Below, one piece after another: positions 33,059 to 43,623 of a stretch of 64,000 bases of DNA. Each line of letters begins with the position of its first letter. Position 1 is the stretch's first letter. The notes under the pieces were generated by a model. That model had not been told where the DNA came from and made no database searches. It was given only the letters and a program-made list of their open reading frames with translations. The translations under genes were made by a program, and so were the position numbers. The stretch lies in contig NZ_SADV01000009.1 of NCBI RefSeq assembly GCF_006864135.1, positions 124,001-188,000 on the forward strand, in the 5' to 3' direction. Source of the stretch: Lysinibacillus sphaericus. Its GTDB lineage: Bacteria > Bacillota > Bacilli > Bacillales_A > Planococcaceae.

Positions 33059-33499
33059 TCAATTCTCTTCAATTTTTTTTACTAATCGTTCTACCAATTC
33101 CATTAATTCTACAAATGTTTCTTTATATATTTCTTTACTACCACCGTAAGGATCGACAACATTTCCTTCGCTACCTTCGCTTGTATACTCTTTTAAAGTA
33201 AAAACTTTTTGTTCTGCATTTGGATAATTAGCAATAATTGTAGCTTTGTGAGCTGTTGTCATTGTTAAAATTAAATCAGCCCACTCCGTTTCAGTTATTG
33301 ATAATTGCGTTGCTAAATGCTGATGCGTCATATTTGCTTCATATAATACTTGTTGTGCATGCGCAGACATTTCCGCATTTGGCATGGCATAAATGCCCGC
33401 TGAACGGACCTCAACATTGTCAGTTTGTTTATGTTTTAAAATAACTTCTGCCATGGGACTGCGACAAGTATTTCCTGTGCAAACAAATAGTATTTTCAT
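33059..33499 (-). CDS. ywlE: Protein-arginine phosphatase YwlE (LMW-PTP family)
   Basis: YwlE removes phosphate from arginine residues placed by the kinase McsB, countering Clp-directed degradation marking. The 146-residue protein has the P-loop CTGNTCRSP with nucleophile Cys7, arginine-phosphatase marker Thr11 and Arg13, and the general-acid Asp116 in DPYGGS. The start at 33499 ([10 protein letters not shown]) follows GGAGGGTGAT. It is followed by the chemoreceptor and preceded by mntP, matching the ywlD-ywlE row of B. subtilis apart from the inserted receptor gene. Confidence 0.92.
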   Translation of the reverse strand: MKILFVCTGNTCRSPMAEVILKHKQTDNVEVRSAGIYAMPNAEMSAHAQQVLYEANMTHQHLATQLSITETEWADLILTMTTAHKATIIANYPNAEQKVFTLKEYTSEGSEGNVVDPYGGSKEIYKETFVELMELVERLVKKIEEN

Positions 33500-33523
33500 A
33501 CTTATCACCCTCCATTGTTTTCT

Positions 33524-34021
33524 CTATTGCCGGATGGCTAGTACACTCATAATGATAAAAAAAACCCCTGTAATGATTTGGAATTTATCGCCAAGTAAGA
33601 CCTGACTTCTTCGTGCAATGACTAATGACCCATAAGAGCAAATAAGCGCGCTTACACCTGCACTTATAATAAATACTGATTTCTCTAAGTGTAGCATACC
33701 AAAAGAAATACTTACTGAAAAGGTATCTAGGCTTGCAGTCACAGCTAAAAGTATTGGTGAAATAGTAACCTTTTCATCTTTTCGCGTAAATAATAGTAAA
33801 TGTAAGCCCATGCAAAATAATAAAATACTTGAAATCCATTGTCCCCACTCTAAGAAGAAATGCACTAAAAAGTGTCCTAATTCGAAACCTAATAACGGGA
33901 ACAGCATATGCAAAGCAGCTGTCCAAACGGATAAAAAAAATCGATATCTAACATTTGGTATTAATACATATAAACCAATCACATCTACAGACGTTAATAT
34001 ACCTGCAAGAATCCCCTGCAA
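33524..34021 (-). CDS. mntP: Putative manganese efflux pump MntP
   Basis: A 165-residue protein with six predicted membrane helices. The two half-repeats carry the family Asp residues in SVDVIGLYVL and SLDTFSVSISFG. MntP exports Mn2+. Both motifs are somewhat diverged from the DAFAVSLA consensus, and the protein is a little short for the family. The TTG start at 34021 has AAGGAG 7 nt in front. It is the counterpart of B. subtilis ywlD, lying between ywlC and ywlE. Confidence 0.8.
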   Translation of the reverse strand: MQGILAGILTSVDVIGLYVLIPNVRYRFFLSVWTAALHMLFPLLGFELGHFLVHFFLEWGQWISSILLFCMGLHLLLFTRKDEKVTISPILLAVTASLDTFSVSISFGMLHLEKSVFIISAGVSALICSYGSLVIARRSQVLLGDKFQIITGVFFIIMSVLAIRQ

Positions 34022-34205
34022 GAAAGCACTCCTTCGCTCTCTAATATTTTATCATTTTATGCTCGAAAATACAGTATTATCATAATACATTTTCCTTACG
34101 ACTAAGTGTTAAAAGTCACTCCAACAATGAACAATACCTTCATTTATAGAAAAAACTTGCTACGTTTTCAACAGCTATAGATCAAGTATAAAAGTCTAAG
34201 CAGCT

Positions 34206-34315
34206 TTTTATCCCGCATTAACGGGCAGTAATTGATCTGTACTAGAAAGCGAAGCATCAGTACATACAGAGAGATTTACTGCCCGTAAAAGCCCGATTGG
34301 TGAAGACTAATAATC
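34206..34315. repeat. Large stem-loop element between mntP and ywlC
   Basis: ACGGGCAGTAA (34221-34231) pairs with TTACTGCCCGT (near 34276-34286), and inside it CTGTACT pairs with AGTACA-ACAG around GAAAGCGAAGC. Flanks carry TTATCCCGCATTA and AAAGCCCGATTGG. It has no ORF and no T run. It looks like a second type of interspersed palindromic element. The rest of the 385-bp gap (34022-34205) holds nothing recognisable. Confidence 0.55.
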
Positions 34316-34353
34316 AGTGGGATGATGTTAAAGTTTCACGTTATCTTGAATAC

Positions 34354-34395
34354 AAAAATAGCATGCCAGAAGTTACTTCTAGCATACTATTTTTA
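34354..34395 (-). terminator. Terminator after ywlC
   Basis: A nearly perfect 19-bp inverted repeat (outer AAAAATAG/CTATTTTT, inner AGAAGT/ACTTCT) lies 12 nt after the ywlC stop, with a T run on the minus strand. Confidence 0.88.
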
Positions 34396-34406
34396 TAGGT
34401 ATTTTA

Positions 34407-35444
34407 TTAACGAGTATACCATTTTCCTCCGGCTGCTTTTTCAAGACGATTCATAATTGCAGCCCCTACCCCTTCAGTCGATGTAGTAGTCGCCAGGATA
34501 ATTGTAGCTGTTGTTTTATCGCAAGCTCTTAGCGCATGATACAATGTCGCACCCATTTCTTCTTTACTACCGGCCTCTCCTACTGAGAAATAAAAATCAG
34601 CCTTGCTGTCAGCAAAGCTAACTGGTGCAAGTAACGCTACCTTATGCCCTTGTTTTTGTAATTGATATACAGCCCCATGAACTTTCTCTAAATCACAGTC
34701 AATTAATAGCACAGGGGCGTTAGGCGCATAGTGTGTATATTTCATACCAGGGGCTTTTGGAGTAGCCTCTAATTTTTGCTCTATTTTTGAAGGTTGCAGT
34801 ACTTGACCAATCTTAGCCTCTAACATTTCCTTTGTAATTCCGCCTGGACGCAAAATTACTGGAGGTTCGTGTGTAACATCTAACACTGTGGATTCGAGTC
34901 CAATCCCAGTAGAGCCTCCATCTAAAATATAAGGTATGTACCCTCCCAAATCATCCTGAACATGTATTGCTTCTGTAGGACTTGGCTTTCCACTACGATT
35001 AGCACTCGGCGCAGCAAGTGGCTTTTTTAATTGTTGAAGTAAGGCAAGTGCAACCGGATGATCCGGCATACGAATGCCTACAGTCGATAGACCAGCTGTC
35101 ACACTGTCCGCCAGCACATTTGGCTTAACGGGCATTACAAGTGTCAGTGGACCCGGCCAAAATAAATCCATGCATTTTTTGGCAACTTCAGAAATATGCT
35201 CAATATAAAGTTCAACTTCCTCTTTCGTGCCAATGTGGACAATTAGCGGATTGTCAGAAGGACGACCTTTTGCTTCAAATATCTTTTTTACTGCCGTGTC
35301 ATTTGTTGCAACAGCTCCTAGGCCATAAACCGTTTCTGTTGGAAATGCCACGACCTCACCTGCATTTAAGATATCCATAGCTTGTGTATAATTTATCTGA
35401 CTATTCACATTACTGTCCACAATCTTGCAAACGGTTTCCATCAT
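34407..35444 (-). CDS. ywlC: L-threonylcarbamoyladenylate synthase (Sua5/YwlC type)
   Basis: Makes threonylcarbamoyl-AMP from threonine, bicarbonate and ATP, for the t6A37 modification of ANN-decoding tRNAs. The 345-residue protein has the two-domain Sua5 form: a YrdC domain (FPTETVYGLGA, KGRPSDNPLIVH, PSANRSGKPSPT) and a C-terminal SUA5 domain (APGMKYTHYAP onward). B. subtilis YwlC is 346 residues. Two adjacent ATG codons (35444, 35441) follow GAAGGAAGG. It is followed by mntP and preceded by spoIIR. Confidence 0.93.
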   Translation of the reverse strand: MMETVCKIVDSNVNSQINYTQAMDILNAGEVVAFPTETVYGLGAVATNDTAVKKIFEAKGRPSDNPLIVHIGTKEEVELYIEHISEVAKKCMDLFWPGPLTLVMPVKPNVLADSVTAGLSTVGIRMPDHPVALALLQQLKKPLAAPSANRSGKPSPTEAIHVQDDLGGYIPYILDGGSTGIGLESTVLDVTHEPPVILRPGGITKEMLEAKIGQVLQPSKIEQKLEATPKAPGMKYTHYAPNAPVLLIDCDLEKVHGAVYQLQKQGHKVALLAPVSFADSKADFYFSVGEAGSKEEMGATLYHALRACDKTTATIILATTTSTEGVGAAIMNRLEKAAGGKWYTR

Positions 35445-35542
35445 TAAAACCTTCCTTCAATTATTCGTTTTTACTGAATTATCCACATAATGTTTATAAC
35501 TTATTAAAAATTGTGCATAAGTTGTCTGAATTTGTGAACAAT

Positions 35543-36142
35543 TCATTCAAAAAAACCTTTAATCCATTCCCATATAAAAAATGTAACGTGTTCCTTCTCT
35601 TCTTTTACTTCTTCTTTTACTTCTTCTTTCGCAGGCTCACAAATTGATGGGAATATGCTACACCACCAGTTATCACCACGTGCATCACCGATTTTCACGA
35701 CAATCGAATGATATAAATTTTGTGGATAAAGCACAGCATTCTGTCTCTTCGGTGGAAATAAGTTATCCCCAATTACAACTTGTGTCTGAAGCTGTGGATA
35801 ATTTTCTTTTATTTCCGCTTCAATTTCTTGTTTTAATAAAAGTATTTGCTCGTTATCCACAGTTTTAGCTCCAGCACTAGCTACTACTTGCGTAAAATAG
35901 GGCTTTAAATTTTTGACAAGCTCCTCTTTTTCAAGCTGATCCGAATTCGTATTGCTATTGGCAATAACGCGTATACGAAAATCATTTTCTTGCTCATGAT
36001 AGATAGACGCTTTTGCGAAACCTACTAATGTTGGAATATATAAAACACATAATTGTAAAGCAATCGCAATAAATACTAATCTTGCAAAAGCTAGAATGAT
36101 ATTTCGTTTAGGTAATCTAATAATCTTGTATTCGTTTAACAT
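35543..36142 (-). CDS. spoIIR: Stage II sporulation protein R
   Basis: SpoIIR is made in the forespore and secreted to activate SpoIIGA, which processes pro-sigma-E in the mother cell. The 199-residue protein has an N-terminal membrane/signal segment (about residues 14-38) and the family motifs FRIRVIANSNTNSDQLEKE and GDARGDNWWCSIFPSIC. A Glu/Lys repeat (EEVKEEVKEEKE) near the C-terminus is less usual. The ATG at 36142 follows AAGGAGGG. Confidence 0.93.
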   Translation of the reverse strand: MLNEYKIIRLPKRNIILAFARLVFIAIALQLCVLYIPTLVGFAKASIYHEQENDFRIRVIANSNTNSDQLEKEELVKNLKPYFTQVVASAGAKTVDNEQILLLKQEIEAEIKENYPQLQTQVVIGDNLFPPKRQNAVLYPQNLYHSIVVKIGDARGDNWWCSIFPSICEPAKEEVKEEVKEEKEHVTFFIWEWIKGFFE

Positions 36143-36186
36143 AAAAATCCCTCCTTGCTCAACATTGTTGGCAAGAAGTAGATACT

Positions 36187-37047
36187 TTATACATGAATTT
36201 CACAAAAAATCATTCGAGGCTTACCATTTATATCTTTTTCTATCGAAATTGTCGCCTGCGGAAAACTATTTTTAAAGAATTGAGCCACCTGCTCCCCTTG
36301 TGTATAACCGATTTCAAGACCAATGAACGCAGGTTTACTCATAAGGGGCGGAAGCTGCTCAGCCAACTTTCTATATAAAATAAGTCCGTCTTCTTCTGCA
36401 AAAAGAGCACTATGCGGTTCATGCTCTAGCACGGTACTCGACATCTCTTTCGCCTCATCAAAAGCAATATACGGTGGATTCGATAACACGATATCAAATT
36501 TCTCACCTGCCAGAGGCTTCGCTAAATCCCCTAGTCGAAAATCAATATCCGCAGCTAATCTTTGAGCATTTCTTTGTGCTGTAGTTAAAGCTGCTTCGGA
36601 TAAATCAGTGGCAACGACTGTTAGCTCTGGACATTCTAGCTTCATAGAAATAGCAATTGCACCACTACCAGTTCCGATGTCTGCAAGCTTCACTGCTTGA
36701 TCATTAAACATTTTTTTCATACGATTAATTGTTCCAAGCACTAATTCCTCGGTCTCAGGTCTAGGAATAAGTACTGACTCATCGACAATAAATGAACGGC
36801 CATAAAATTCTTCACTACCGAGGCAATACTGTACAGGTCTTCCACTCGCATGCTCTTTGATGAGTTCTTTAAATTTTTCTTTTTGTTCAGCCGTTAATTC
36901 ATCTTGAAGGTGTAACATTACTTCTGAATAGCTAGTGCCAAGTATATGCTGCATGACAATACGTGCTGCCGTGTCCTCACGATCATTATCCACTAAAAAA
37001 GAAGAAGCCCATTGAAGGGCCTCCAATACACTATTATAGGTCATCAT
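36187..37047 (-). CDS. prmC: Release factor glutamine methyltransferase PrmC
   Basis: Methylates the glutamine of the GGQ motif in release factors using S-adenosylmethionine. The 286-residue protein has an N-terminal helical domain, the [10 protein letters not shown] motif, the SAM site [13 protein letters not shown] and the catalytic NPPY. Its start lies 14 nt inside the 3' end of prfA, whose product is its substrate, so both are translationally coupled. Confidence 0.95.
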   Translation of the reverse strand: MMTYNSVLEALQWASSFLVDNDREDTAARIVMQHILGTSYSEVMLHLQDELTAEQKEKFKELIKEHASGRPVQYCLGSEEFYGRSFIVDESVLIPRPETEELVLGTINRMKKMFNDQAVKLADIGTGSGAIAISMKLECPELTVVATDLSEAALTTAQRNAQRLAADIDFRLGDLAKPLAGEKFDIVLSNPPYIAFDEAKEMSSTVLEHEPHSALFAEEDGLILYRKLAEQLPPLMSKPAFIGLEIGYTQGEQVAQFFKNSFPQATISIEKDINGKPRMIFCEIHV

Positions 37048-38110
37048 TTAATCGCTCTAACTTTGATGCTTGCTCCTCTAAAATGAGCGCATCAATAATT
37101 TCGCCTAGTCTACCTTCGACGATTTGATCTAGTTTTTGAATCGTTAAACCAATACGGTGGTCTGTTACACGGTTTTGTGGATAATTGTATGTGCGAATAC
37201 GCTCAGAGCGATCGCCTGAACCTACAGCTGATTTACGTGTGGCATCGATTTCCTTTTGTGCTTCTTGCAAATACATATCAGCAACACGAGCACGCAGAAT
37301 TTTCATTGCCTTTTCACGGTTTTTAATTTGTGATCGTTCATCCTGCATCGAAACAACAACACCTGTCGGTAAGTGAGTCATACGAACAGCTGACATCGTA
37401 GTATTTACCGATTGACCACCGGCACCAGAAGATGCAAATGTATCAACTCGGATATCTTTTTCATGGATTTCAACATCCACTTCTTCGACCTCAGGTAAGC
37501 AAGCTACTGTCGCTGTCGATGTATGAATACGCCCTTGAGATTCTGTCGCAGGTACACGTTGTACACGGTGCGCACCATTTTCAAATTTAAATTTTGAATA
37601 TGCACCTTGACCGTTAATCATAAAAATAACTTCTTTATAGCCGCCCATTGCGTTTGGCGTCGCTTCCATTATGTCAATTTTCCAGCCTTGTGTCTCTGCG
37701 TAACGAGAGTACATACGGAACAAATCTCCAGCGAAAATATTCGCCTCGTCTCCACCAGCTGCTCCGCGAATCTCCATAATAACGTTTTTATTATCATTAG
37801 GATCTTTTGGAATTAATAAGATGCGTAAACGTTCTTCTAACTCTTCTTGCTGTTCTTTTAGTAGGTTGAATTCTTCTTTCACCATCTCGTGCATATCAGG
37901 ATCTTTTTCACTATCTAGCATTTCACGTGTTTCAACTAATTGCTCTTTTACACTTTTATATTCACGATAAGCATCAACAGTTTCCTGGATATCTGATTGT
38001 TCTTTGGAATATTCACGTAATTTTTTACTATCATTCACAATATCGGGATCACTTAAAAGTTCTGTTAGCCTTTCATAACGATCCTCCACTGCTTGTAATC
38101 GATCGAACAT
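37034..38110 (-). CDS. prfA: Peptide chain release factor 1
   Basis: RF1 recognises UAA and UAG and triggers hydrolysis of peptidyl-tRNA. The 358-residue protein has the GGQ loop in [12 protein letters not shown] and the surrounding [10 protein letters not shown] and [10 protein letters not shown] motifs. The ATG at 38110 follows GAGGTG. It overlaps prmC and follows tdk on the same strand. Confidence 0.96.
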   Translation of the reverse strand: MFDRLQAVEDRYERLTELLSDPDIVNDSKKLREYSKEQSDIQETVDAYREYKSVKEQLVETREMLDSEKDPDMHEMVKEEFNLLKEQQEELEERLRILLIPKDPNDNKNVIMEIRGAAGGDEANIFAGDLFRMYSRYAETQGWKIDIMEATPNAMGGYKEVIFMINGQGAYSKFKFENGAHRVQRVPATESQGRIHTSTATVACLPEVEEVDVEIHEKDIRVDTFASSGAGGQSVNTTMSAVRMTHLPTGVVVSMQDERSQIKNREKAMKILRARVADMYLQEAQKEIDATRKSAVGSGDRSERIRTYNYPQNRVTDHRIGLTIQKLDQIVEGRLGEIIDALILEEQASKLERLNDDL

Positions 38111-38295
38111 GGATTTTCACCTCTATTAAGTTTTTATGAAGTTTGCTCTTTTGTATTTGCAGAGAAACTTTAAATTTGAATTACGCTAAGCGCGTAAGAA
38201 TATTTTTGAACATTTTTCATTTCCACTACTTAGTATAAGGAAATTTCCGCATGTATGCTACTTTTTATTAGTTCTATCAACTGAATCAGTTTGCA

Positions 38296-38868
38296 TTATA
38301 GCGGCGGATGCACGTGACATTTTCGACAAACCGGATAGTAGGAATCATTTCCTCCAATTTGAATTTGATCACCTGTATAAACAGGCTTTCCACTTTCATC
38401 AACACGCAAATTCATTGTCGCTTTTTTATGACAGAACCAGCAAATCGTTTTCATTTCCTCAATTTTATCTGCATATGTAAGCATGTACTGACTGCCTTCA
38501 AATAGCTCATTTTGGAAATCATTTTTTAGACCGAAGCCCATGACTGGAATATCTAACTCATCCACGATATTTGCCAACTGTAAAACATGTTCTTTTTTTA
38601 GGAATTGTACTTCATCAACAAGTACACAATATGGTTTTACAGTATTATTTTTTACTAGTTCAAAAATATTTGTATCATCATAAACAGGAATGGCTTGTTG
38701 ACGTAAGCCTACTCGACTTGAGATAAAACCTACTTCATCTCGCGTATCTAAGCCTGATGTAAACATCATTACAGGTTTTTGTTGTTCTTCATAGTTATGC
38801 GCAACTTTTAAAATTTCTATGGATTTACCACTGTTCATTGCACCGTGTTTAAAATATAGCTGTGCCAT
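38296..38868 (-). CDS. tdk: Thymidine kinase
   Basis: Phosphorylates thymidine to dTMP in the salvage pathway. The 190-residue type II enzyme has the P-loop GAMNSGKS (residues 9-15), the DEVQFL motif and a C-terminal zinc site from CWFC and CRKC. The ATG at 38868 follows GGGAGAAG. It lies between rpmE and prfA as in B. subtilis. Confidence 0.95.
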   Translation of the reverse strand: MAQLYFKHGAMNSGKSIEILKVAHNYEEQQKPVMMFTSGLDTRDEVGFISSRVGLRQQAIPVYDDTNIFELVKNNTVKPYCVLVDEVQFLKKEHVLQLANIVDELDIPVMGFGLKNDFQNELFEGSQYMLTYADKIEEMKTICWFCHKKATMNLRVDESGKPVYTGDQIQIGGNDSYYPVCRKCHVHPPL

Positions 38869-38899
38869 TTTGTCTTCTCCCTTTCTTCATGTCGATCTG

Positions 38900-39215
38900 G
38901 ATACTGAAAAGACTCGCATTAGGCATTTAACTTCTTTCAGCTACAGCAGTCTCCCACCTCTATAGCTGGTGAGGTGAATGCGGATTTAAGCTACTTTTCA
39001 GCTGTCTCCAAACACCCACTGAAAGAAGTTAGGCCTCCGGCGGATGTCACGGAATCGGAAAGGAGTTCTTAGAGGATGTTCACCTAAAATCATCGCATCC
39101 ATGCGATAACGGCTAACTGACCTGCATCGTGCCGCAGACGCTACGCTTTGGCGCAAAAAACATTTGCAGTCCTAAGCACAAAGCCGATTCCGGACGCAAT
39201 TATACCGAGGCATAA
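38900..39215 (+). repeat. Interspersed repeat, copy 6 (composite)
   Basis: This fills the tdk-rpmE gap. In order: CAGTCTCCCACCTC with a hairpin, CTTTTCAGCTG...CACTGAAAG, GCCTCCGGCGGATGTCACGGAATC, the hairpin ATCGCAT-CC-ATGCGAT (39102-39117), GCTACGCTTTGGCGCAAAA, GATTCCGGACGC, and the end hairpin AATTATACCGAGGCATAATT. The modules and their order match other copies, with an insertion between GCCTCCGG and CCGGACG. Confidence 0.7.
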
Positions 39216-39224
39216 TTGATTATA

Positions 39225-39264
39225 CTGAAAAAAATACCTGCCAAGCACATGCTTGGCAGGTATT
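39225..39264 (-). terminator. Terminator after rpmE
   Basis: A 15-bp perfect stem (AATACCTGCCAAGCA, 39233-39247, with its complement at 39250-39264) is followed by a T run on the minus strand. Confidence 0.93.
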
Positions 39265-39273
39265 AAACTAACA

Positions 39274-39477
39274 TTAGTTTTTAAGACCGTATTTTTTGTT
39301 GAAACGATCCACGCGACCATCAGCAGACGCGAATTTTTGACGGCCAGTATAGAATGGGTGACAGTCGTTGCAGAACTCGACAACGATGTTTTCTTTTACT
39401 GAACCAGTTTTGAAAGAGTTACCACAAGAGCAAGTTACTGTTGCTTCTTTGTAATCTGGATGAATTCCTTGTTTCAT
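39274..39477 (-). CDS. rpmE: 50S ribosomal protein L31 (zinc-binding type)
   Basis: A 67-residue ribosomal protein of the large-subunit central protuberance. The zinc ligands Cys16, Cys18, Cys36 and Cys39 (CSC and CNDC) show this is the C+ type A form, the one released under zinc starvation when a Cys-less paralogue replaces it. The ATG at 39477 is preceded by GAGAGGAG. It lies between rho and tdk as in B. subtilis. Confidence 0.96.
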   Translation of the reverse strand: MKQGIHPDYKEATVTCSCGNSFKTGSVKENIVVEFCNDCHPFYTGRQKFASADGRVDRFNKKYGLKN

Positions 39478-39585
39478 ATTCGTTTTCTCCTCTCGCCCTG
39501 AACCATCTGGAACAGAGTATTATCGAACTGTACCTTACATAGCCCGAATATGTCGGCTACATATGTACACGTTGCATACATTGCT

Positions 39586-39615
39586 ATAGTACCATACAAA
39601 ATATACATTTGACAA
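39586..39615 (-). promoter_or_regulatory. Candidate sigma-A promoter of rpmE
   Basis: On the minus strand TTGTCA (39610-39615) and TACTAT (39586-39591) are separated by 18 bp, about 110 nt before rpmE. Confidence 0.5.
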
Positions 39616-39654
39616 TAGTTGATGATTAGTTATTTATAACAAAAGATTAAAATA

Positions 39655-39695
39655 AATAAAAAAATCACCATCGACTAATGCTAGTCAACGGTGAT
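39655..39695 (-). terminator. Terminator after rho
   Basis: ATCACCATCGACTA (39664-39677) pairs with TAGTCAACGGTGAT (39682-39695), one mismatch, followed by a T run on the minus strand, 8 nt past the rho stop. Confidence 0.88.
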
Positions 39696-39702
39696 CCATG
39701 TT

Positions 39703-40986
39703 TTATAGTAAGCCTTTACCTTTAGTAGCTTTTTTCATATCTTCATTTAATTTTTCAAAGAATTCTTCATTTGAATTTGTCGTACGTAATTTTTTCATGA
39801 AGCGCTCCGCGAAATCAGATGCGTCCGAGAATGTTTTACGAATTGCCCATAGCTTTTCAAGTTGCTCAGGCTCAAGCAGAAGCTCTTCCTTACGTGTACC
39901 TGAACGGCGGATATCAAGCGCAGGGAAAATACGACGCTCTGCTAATTGGCGATCAAGATGAAGCTCTAAATTACCTGTTCCTTTAAATTCCTCATAAATG
40001 ACCTCATCCATACGAGATCCAGTATCCACTAAAGCTGTCGCTAAAATTGTTAAGCTACCGCCTTCTTCAATATTACGTGCAGAACCGAAGAATCGTTTTG
40101 GTCTATGGAATGCAGCAGGATCAATACCGCCTGAAAGCGTACGACCGCTCGGAGGAATAACTAAGTTATACGCTCGTGCTAAACGTGTAATAGAGTCCAT
40201 TAAAATAATAACATCACGCTTATGCTCAACTAAGCGGCGTGCACGTTCTAATACAATTTCTGCAACTTTCACATGATTTTCTGGAACCTCATCGAAAGTC
40301 GAGCTCACTACATCTGCATTCACAGAACGTTCGATATCAGTTACTTCCTCAGGGCGTTCGTCAATAAGTAAGACAATTAACTCTGCATCCGGATAATTTG
40401 TTGTAATAGCATTCGCGATTTCTTTTAATAATGAAGTTTTCCCTGCCTTTGGTGGTGCAACAATCAATCCACGTTGCCCAAAGCCTACAGGTGCCACTAA
40501 ATCCATAATACGAGTCGATAAATTACGTTGTGTTGTTTCAAGCTTAATTTGACGATCAGGATATAAAGGCGTTAATGCTGGAAAATGCACACGTTCCTTT
40601 GCTACTTCTGGGTCTTCGCCGTTAACAGCATCCACCTGTAGTAGTCCATAATAGCGTTCGTTTTCTTTAGGTGGACGTACTTTACCAGATACCTTGTCCC
40701 CATTTCGTAAGTCAAAGCGACGAATCTGAGACGCAGAAATATAAATATCTTCTTTACTTGGTGAATAGTTAATTGGTCGAAGGAAGCCAAAGCCCTCTTG
40801 CGAAACAATTTCTAGTACACCTTCCATAAAGAAATAACCCTCTTGCTCTGAACGTGTTTTCAAAATAGCAAATATTAATTCTTTTTTCGTTAGCTTGCTA
40901 TAATATGAAATTTTGTATTGGCGTGCAAGGGCGTAAAGCTCTTTTAACGTCATGTTTTCTAATTGAGCGATTGTCAATGTAGACAT
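39703..40986 (-). CDS. rho: Transcription termination factor Rho
   Basis: Rho is a ring-shaped RNA translocase that ends transcription of untranslated RNA. The 427-residue protein has the N-terminal Rho domain, the cold-shock-like RNA site (GFGFLRPINYSPSKEDIYIS), the P-loop APPKAGKT (178-185), the Q-loop and R-loop region (SGGIDPAAFHRPKRFF) and strong identity with B. subtilis Rho. The start at 40986 (MSTLTIAQLEN) follows CTGGAG; a further upstream frame extension is not supported. Confidence 0.96.
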   Translation of the reverse strand: MSTLTIAQLENMTLKELYALARQYKISYYSKLTKKELIFAILKTRSEQEGYFFMEGVLEIVSQEGFGFLRPINYSPSKEDIYISASQIRRFDLRNGDKVSGKVRPPKENERYYGLLQVDAVNGEDPEVAKERVHFPALTPLYPDRQIKLETTQRNLSTRIMDLVAPVGFGQRGLIVAPPKAGKTSLLKEIANAITTNYPDAELIVLLIDERPEEVTDIERSVNADVVSSTFDEVPENHVKVAEIVLERARRLVEHKRDVIILMDSITRLARAYNLVIPPSGRTLSGGIDPAAFHRPKRFFGSARNIEEGGSLTILATALVDTGSRMDEVIYEEFKGTGNLELHLDRQLAERRIFPALDIRRSGTRKEELLLEPEQLEKLWAIRKTFSDASDFAERFMKKLRTTNSNEEFFEKLNEDMKKATKGKGLL

Positions 40987-41172
40987 ATGCACAACTCCAG
41001 TCTTTTTCAAAATATAATTGCTGTTTTTGGGGTTAACAAAGAAGTTTTTTTACGATAGGCTACCTATCAGCTTGAAGCAGAGCGATAGGTATTTGAATTA
41101 ACTATGCAAAACAATGAAGAAGCATAATATAGCCTTATAAAACTATGGGATGGTTGAAAATTTAGAAGAAGG

Positions 41173-41201
41173 TACCTAGCGCAAAAAAGATGCACTAGGT
41201 A
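41173..41201 (-). terminator. Weak hairpin after glpX
   Basis: TACCTAG-GCA pairs with TGC-CTAGGTA around an A-rich loop, 20 nt after the glpX stop. No good T run follows on the minus strand, so termination is doubtful. Confidence 0.4.
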
Positions 41202-41221
41202 TATTTTAGAAGAAATTTTTA

Positions 41222-42178
41222 TTAATAGCTAGGTTTTTTATCAAGAGCGTGTCGACCTTCTACAAAACGCACAGTTCCAGATTTCGCTCGCATAACAACT
41301 GAATGTGTTAATGCATAAGCTCCTTTATACTGCACACCTTTTAAAAGCTCACAATCTGTTACAGCAGTCGCTGCAAAAATAGCATCGTCACCTTTAACTA
41401 GGTCATCTAAATAAAGAACTTTATCTACATCTACACCCATTTTTTTGCAACGTTCTAACTGTTCTTCATCTTCTGGGACTAGCTTCGCTTGGAAGTCTCC
41501 ACCTAGACATTTTAATGCAACAGCTGAAATTACACCCTCTGGTGCACCACCTGTACCAAACATAATATCAATGCCAGTTTCATCAAAAGCAGTATTGATA
41601 GCTGCTCCAACGTCGCCGTCTTGAATAAATTTAATACGTGCCCCAGCTTCTCGGATTTCATCAACAATTGCTTGGTGACGTGGTCGATCTAAAAGTGTAG
41701 CTACTACATCTGAAATATCTTTATTTTTAGCTTTTGCTACCTGTAATAAATTATACGTAACAGAAGCGTTAATATCTACCTTACCTGCTGCTTCCGGTCC
41801 TACTGCAATTTTCTCCATGTACATATCAGGTGCGTTTAACAGATTACCTTTATCTGCAATAGCAAGAACTGTCATTGCACCATTTGTACCCTTCGCTACA
41901 ATATTTGTACCTTCTAATGGGTCAACGGCGATATCTACTTGAGGACCTCCATTACGTAGGCCAAGCTCTTCACCAATATAAAGCATTGGTGCTTCATCCA
42001 TTTCGCCTTCACCAATCACTACTGTAGCATGCATTGGAATTGTATCGAACATCACGCGCATCGCTGTCGTCGCTGCATCATCTGCCTCAATTTTCAAACC
42101 ACGACCCATCCATTTCCCGGATGCGATTGCTGCTGCCTCTGTTACTCGTACTACTTCCATCGATAAACTACGTTCCAT
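41222..42178 (-). CDS. glpX: Class II fructose-1,6-bisphosphatase
   Basis: Hydrolyses fructose-1,6-bisphosphate to fructose-6-phosphate in gluconeogenesis. The 318-residue protein carries the GlpX motifs [27 protein letters not shown] and [13 protein letters not shown]. The ATG at 42178 follows GGGAGGC. In the rho-glpX-murZ-tal-fba row it sits with other central-carbon genes, the order seen in B. subtilis (ywjI). Confidence 0.94.
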   Translation of the reverse strand: MERSLSMEVVRVTEAAAIASGKWMGRGLKIEADDAATTAMRVMFDTIPMHATVVIGEGEMDEAPMLYIGEELGLRNGGPQVDIAVDPLEGTNIVAKGTNGAMTVLAIADKGNLLNAPDMYMEKIAVGPEAAGKVDINASVTYNLLQVAKAKNKDISDVVATLLDRPRHQAIVDEIREAGARIKFIQDGDVGAAINTAFDETGIDIMFGTGGAPEGVISAVALKCLGGDFQAKLVPEDEEQLERCKKMGVDVDKVLYLDDLVKGDDAIFAATAVTDCELLKGVQYKGAYALTHSVVMRAKSGTVRFVEGRHALDKKPSY

Positions 42179-42273
42179 TGTTTTATTTGCCTCCCGTTAT
42201 CGGCATATTTCTTCGCCGAAACATTCAAATTACCTCTATTGTAACATAGTTAGTTCAAAACTTTTAGCTCTCA

Positions 42274-43560
42274 TTATTCCTTTGCCTCTGCTACACGGGC
42301 CATTATTGTTTCACGTCGAATATCAGCGCCTAAATCACGTAATTTCTCAATAAGTGAGCTATAACCACGCTCAATATGATAGATATCATGAATTTCCGTT
42401 TCGCCTTCAGCTAAAAGGCCTGCTAATACTAATGCGGCACCAGCACGAAGATCTGTAGCTGTTACAGTTGAACCATGTAATTTGCTAGGACCTGTAATAA
42501 TAGCTGTATTTCCTTCAACACGTGCATTGGAATTCATACGACGAAGTTCATCAATATGCTTAAATCGAGCTGTATAGATTGTATCTGTTATCTTTGAGGA
42601 ACCAAATGCTTGAGACATTAAAACAGAAAGTGGTTGCTGAATATCAGTTGGGAATCCAGGATACACTAATGTTTTCACATCAACGGCGTGCAATGTGGAG
42701 AGATCCGTTTTTGGCACAAAAATACTTTCTTCACCGATTTCAATTTTTACACCCATTTCACGAAGCTTTGCAATAATAGCCTCTAAATGCAATGGGATAA
42801 CATTATCAATTGTAATGCCTTCACCTAAAGCGGCAGCCATAATCATAAATGTAGCAGCTTCAATACGATCCGGAATAATCGTATGCTCCGTACCATGAAG
42901 TTCCTCTACGCCTTCAATACGGATAACACTTGTACCTGCACCTTTAATATTAGCTCCCATGTTAGTGAGAAGAGTAGCTACATCAATAATTTCCGGTTCT
43001 TTTGCTGCATTTTCAATAACCGTACGTCCCTTTGCAAGGACTGCAGCTAACATAATATTAATTGTTGCGCCAACACTGGCAACGTCTAAATATATTTTTG
43101 CGCCAATTAATTCATCAGCACGTAAATAAATTGCTCCATGCTCATTAGTGATTTTCGCACCTAATGCCTCAAAGCCTTTTATATGTTGGTCAATAGGACG
43201 TGGCCCTAAGAAACAGCCTCCTGGTAAACCAATCACAGCTTTTTTAAAGCGGCCAAGCATTGCTCCCATTAAATAATAGGAGGCACGAAGCTTTTTCACG
43301 TTGCCGTTTGGTAATGGCAAAGCAATCATTTCTGTCGGATCAATGGTCATTATGCCATCCTCAAATGAAACCTCTCCACCAATTTCTTCTAATAATGCCT
43401 TTAACGTCCATGCATCAGAAATTTCCGGTATCCCTCCAATTGTCACTGGAGAGTTCGCCAAAATTGATGCTGGAATTAAGGCGACTGCACTATTTTTTGC
43501 ACCACTAACTTTTATTGTACCCTTTAGACGATTTTCGCCTGTAATTTTATAAACATCCAT
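42274..43560 (-). CDS. murZ: UDP-N-acetylglucosamine 1-carboxyvinyltransferase, second paralogue (MurZ/MurAB)
   Basis: The second MurA enzyme, 428 residues, with catalytic Cys116 in [11 protein letters not shown] and motifs [10 protein letters not shown] and [16 protein letters not shown]. Its closest match in memory is B. subtilis MurAB, also located between glpX and tal. Gram-positives often keep two MurA enzymes, the second being a backup regulated through stability. The start at 43560 ([14 protein letters not shown]) follows GAGGGAGA; the frame extends 17 codons upstream without support. Confidence 0.93.
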   Translation of the reverse strand: MDVYKITGENRLKGTIKVSGAKNSAVALIPASILANSPVTIGGIPEISDAWTLKALLEEIGGEVSFEDGIMTIDPTEMIALPLPNGNVKKLRASYYLMGAMLGRFKKAVIGLPGGCFLGPRPIDQHIKGFEALGAKITNEHGAIYLRADELIGAKIYLDVASVGATINIMLAAVLAKGRTVIENAAKEPEIIDVATLLTNMGANIKGAGTSVIRIEGVEELHGTEHTIIPDRIEAATFMIMAAALGEGITIDNVIPLHLEAIIAKLREMGVKIEIGEESIFVPKTDLSTLHAVDVKTLVYPGFPTDIQQPLSVLMSQAFGSSKITDTIYTARFKHIDELRRMNSNARVEGNTAIITGPSKLHGSTVTATDLRAGAALVLAGLLAEGETEIHDIYHIERGYSSLIEKLRDLGADIRRETIMARVAEAKE

Positions 43561-43623
43561 TTCGCGTTCTCCCTCATGATTGGAAAGTAATTTTTTCTGC
43601 AATTGGCTCACTATATAATCTTA

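Noticed and set aside
34206-34315. Integron attC site
   Set aside because: The stem lacks the GTTRRRY/RYYYAAC core and there is no integrase or cassette structure.
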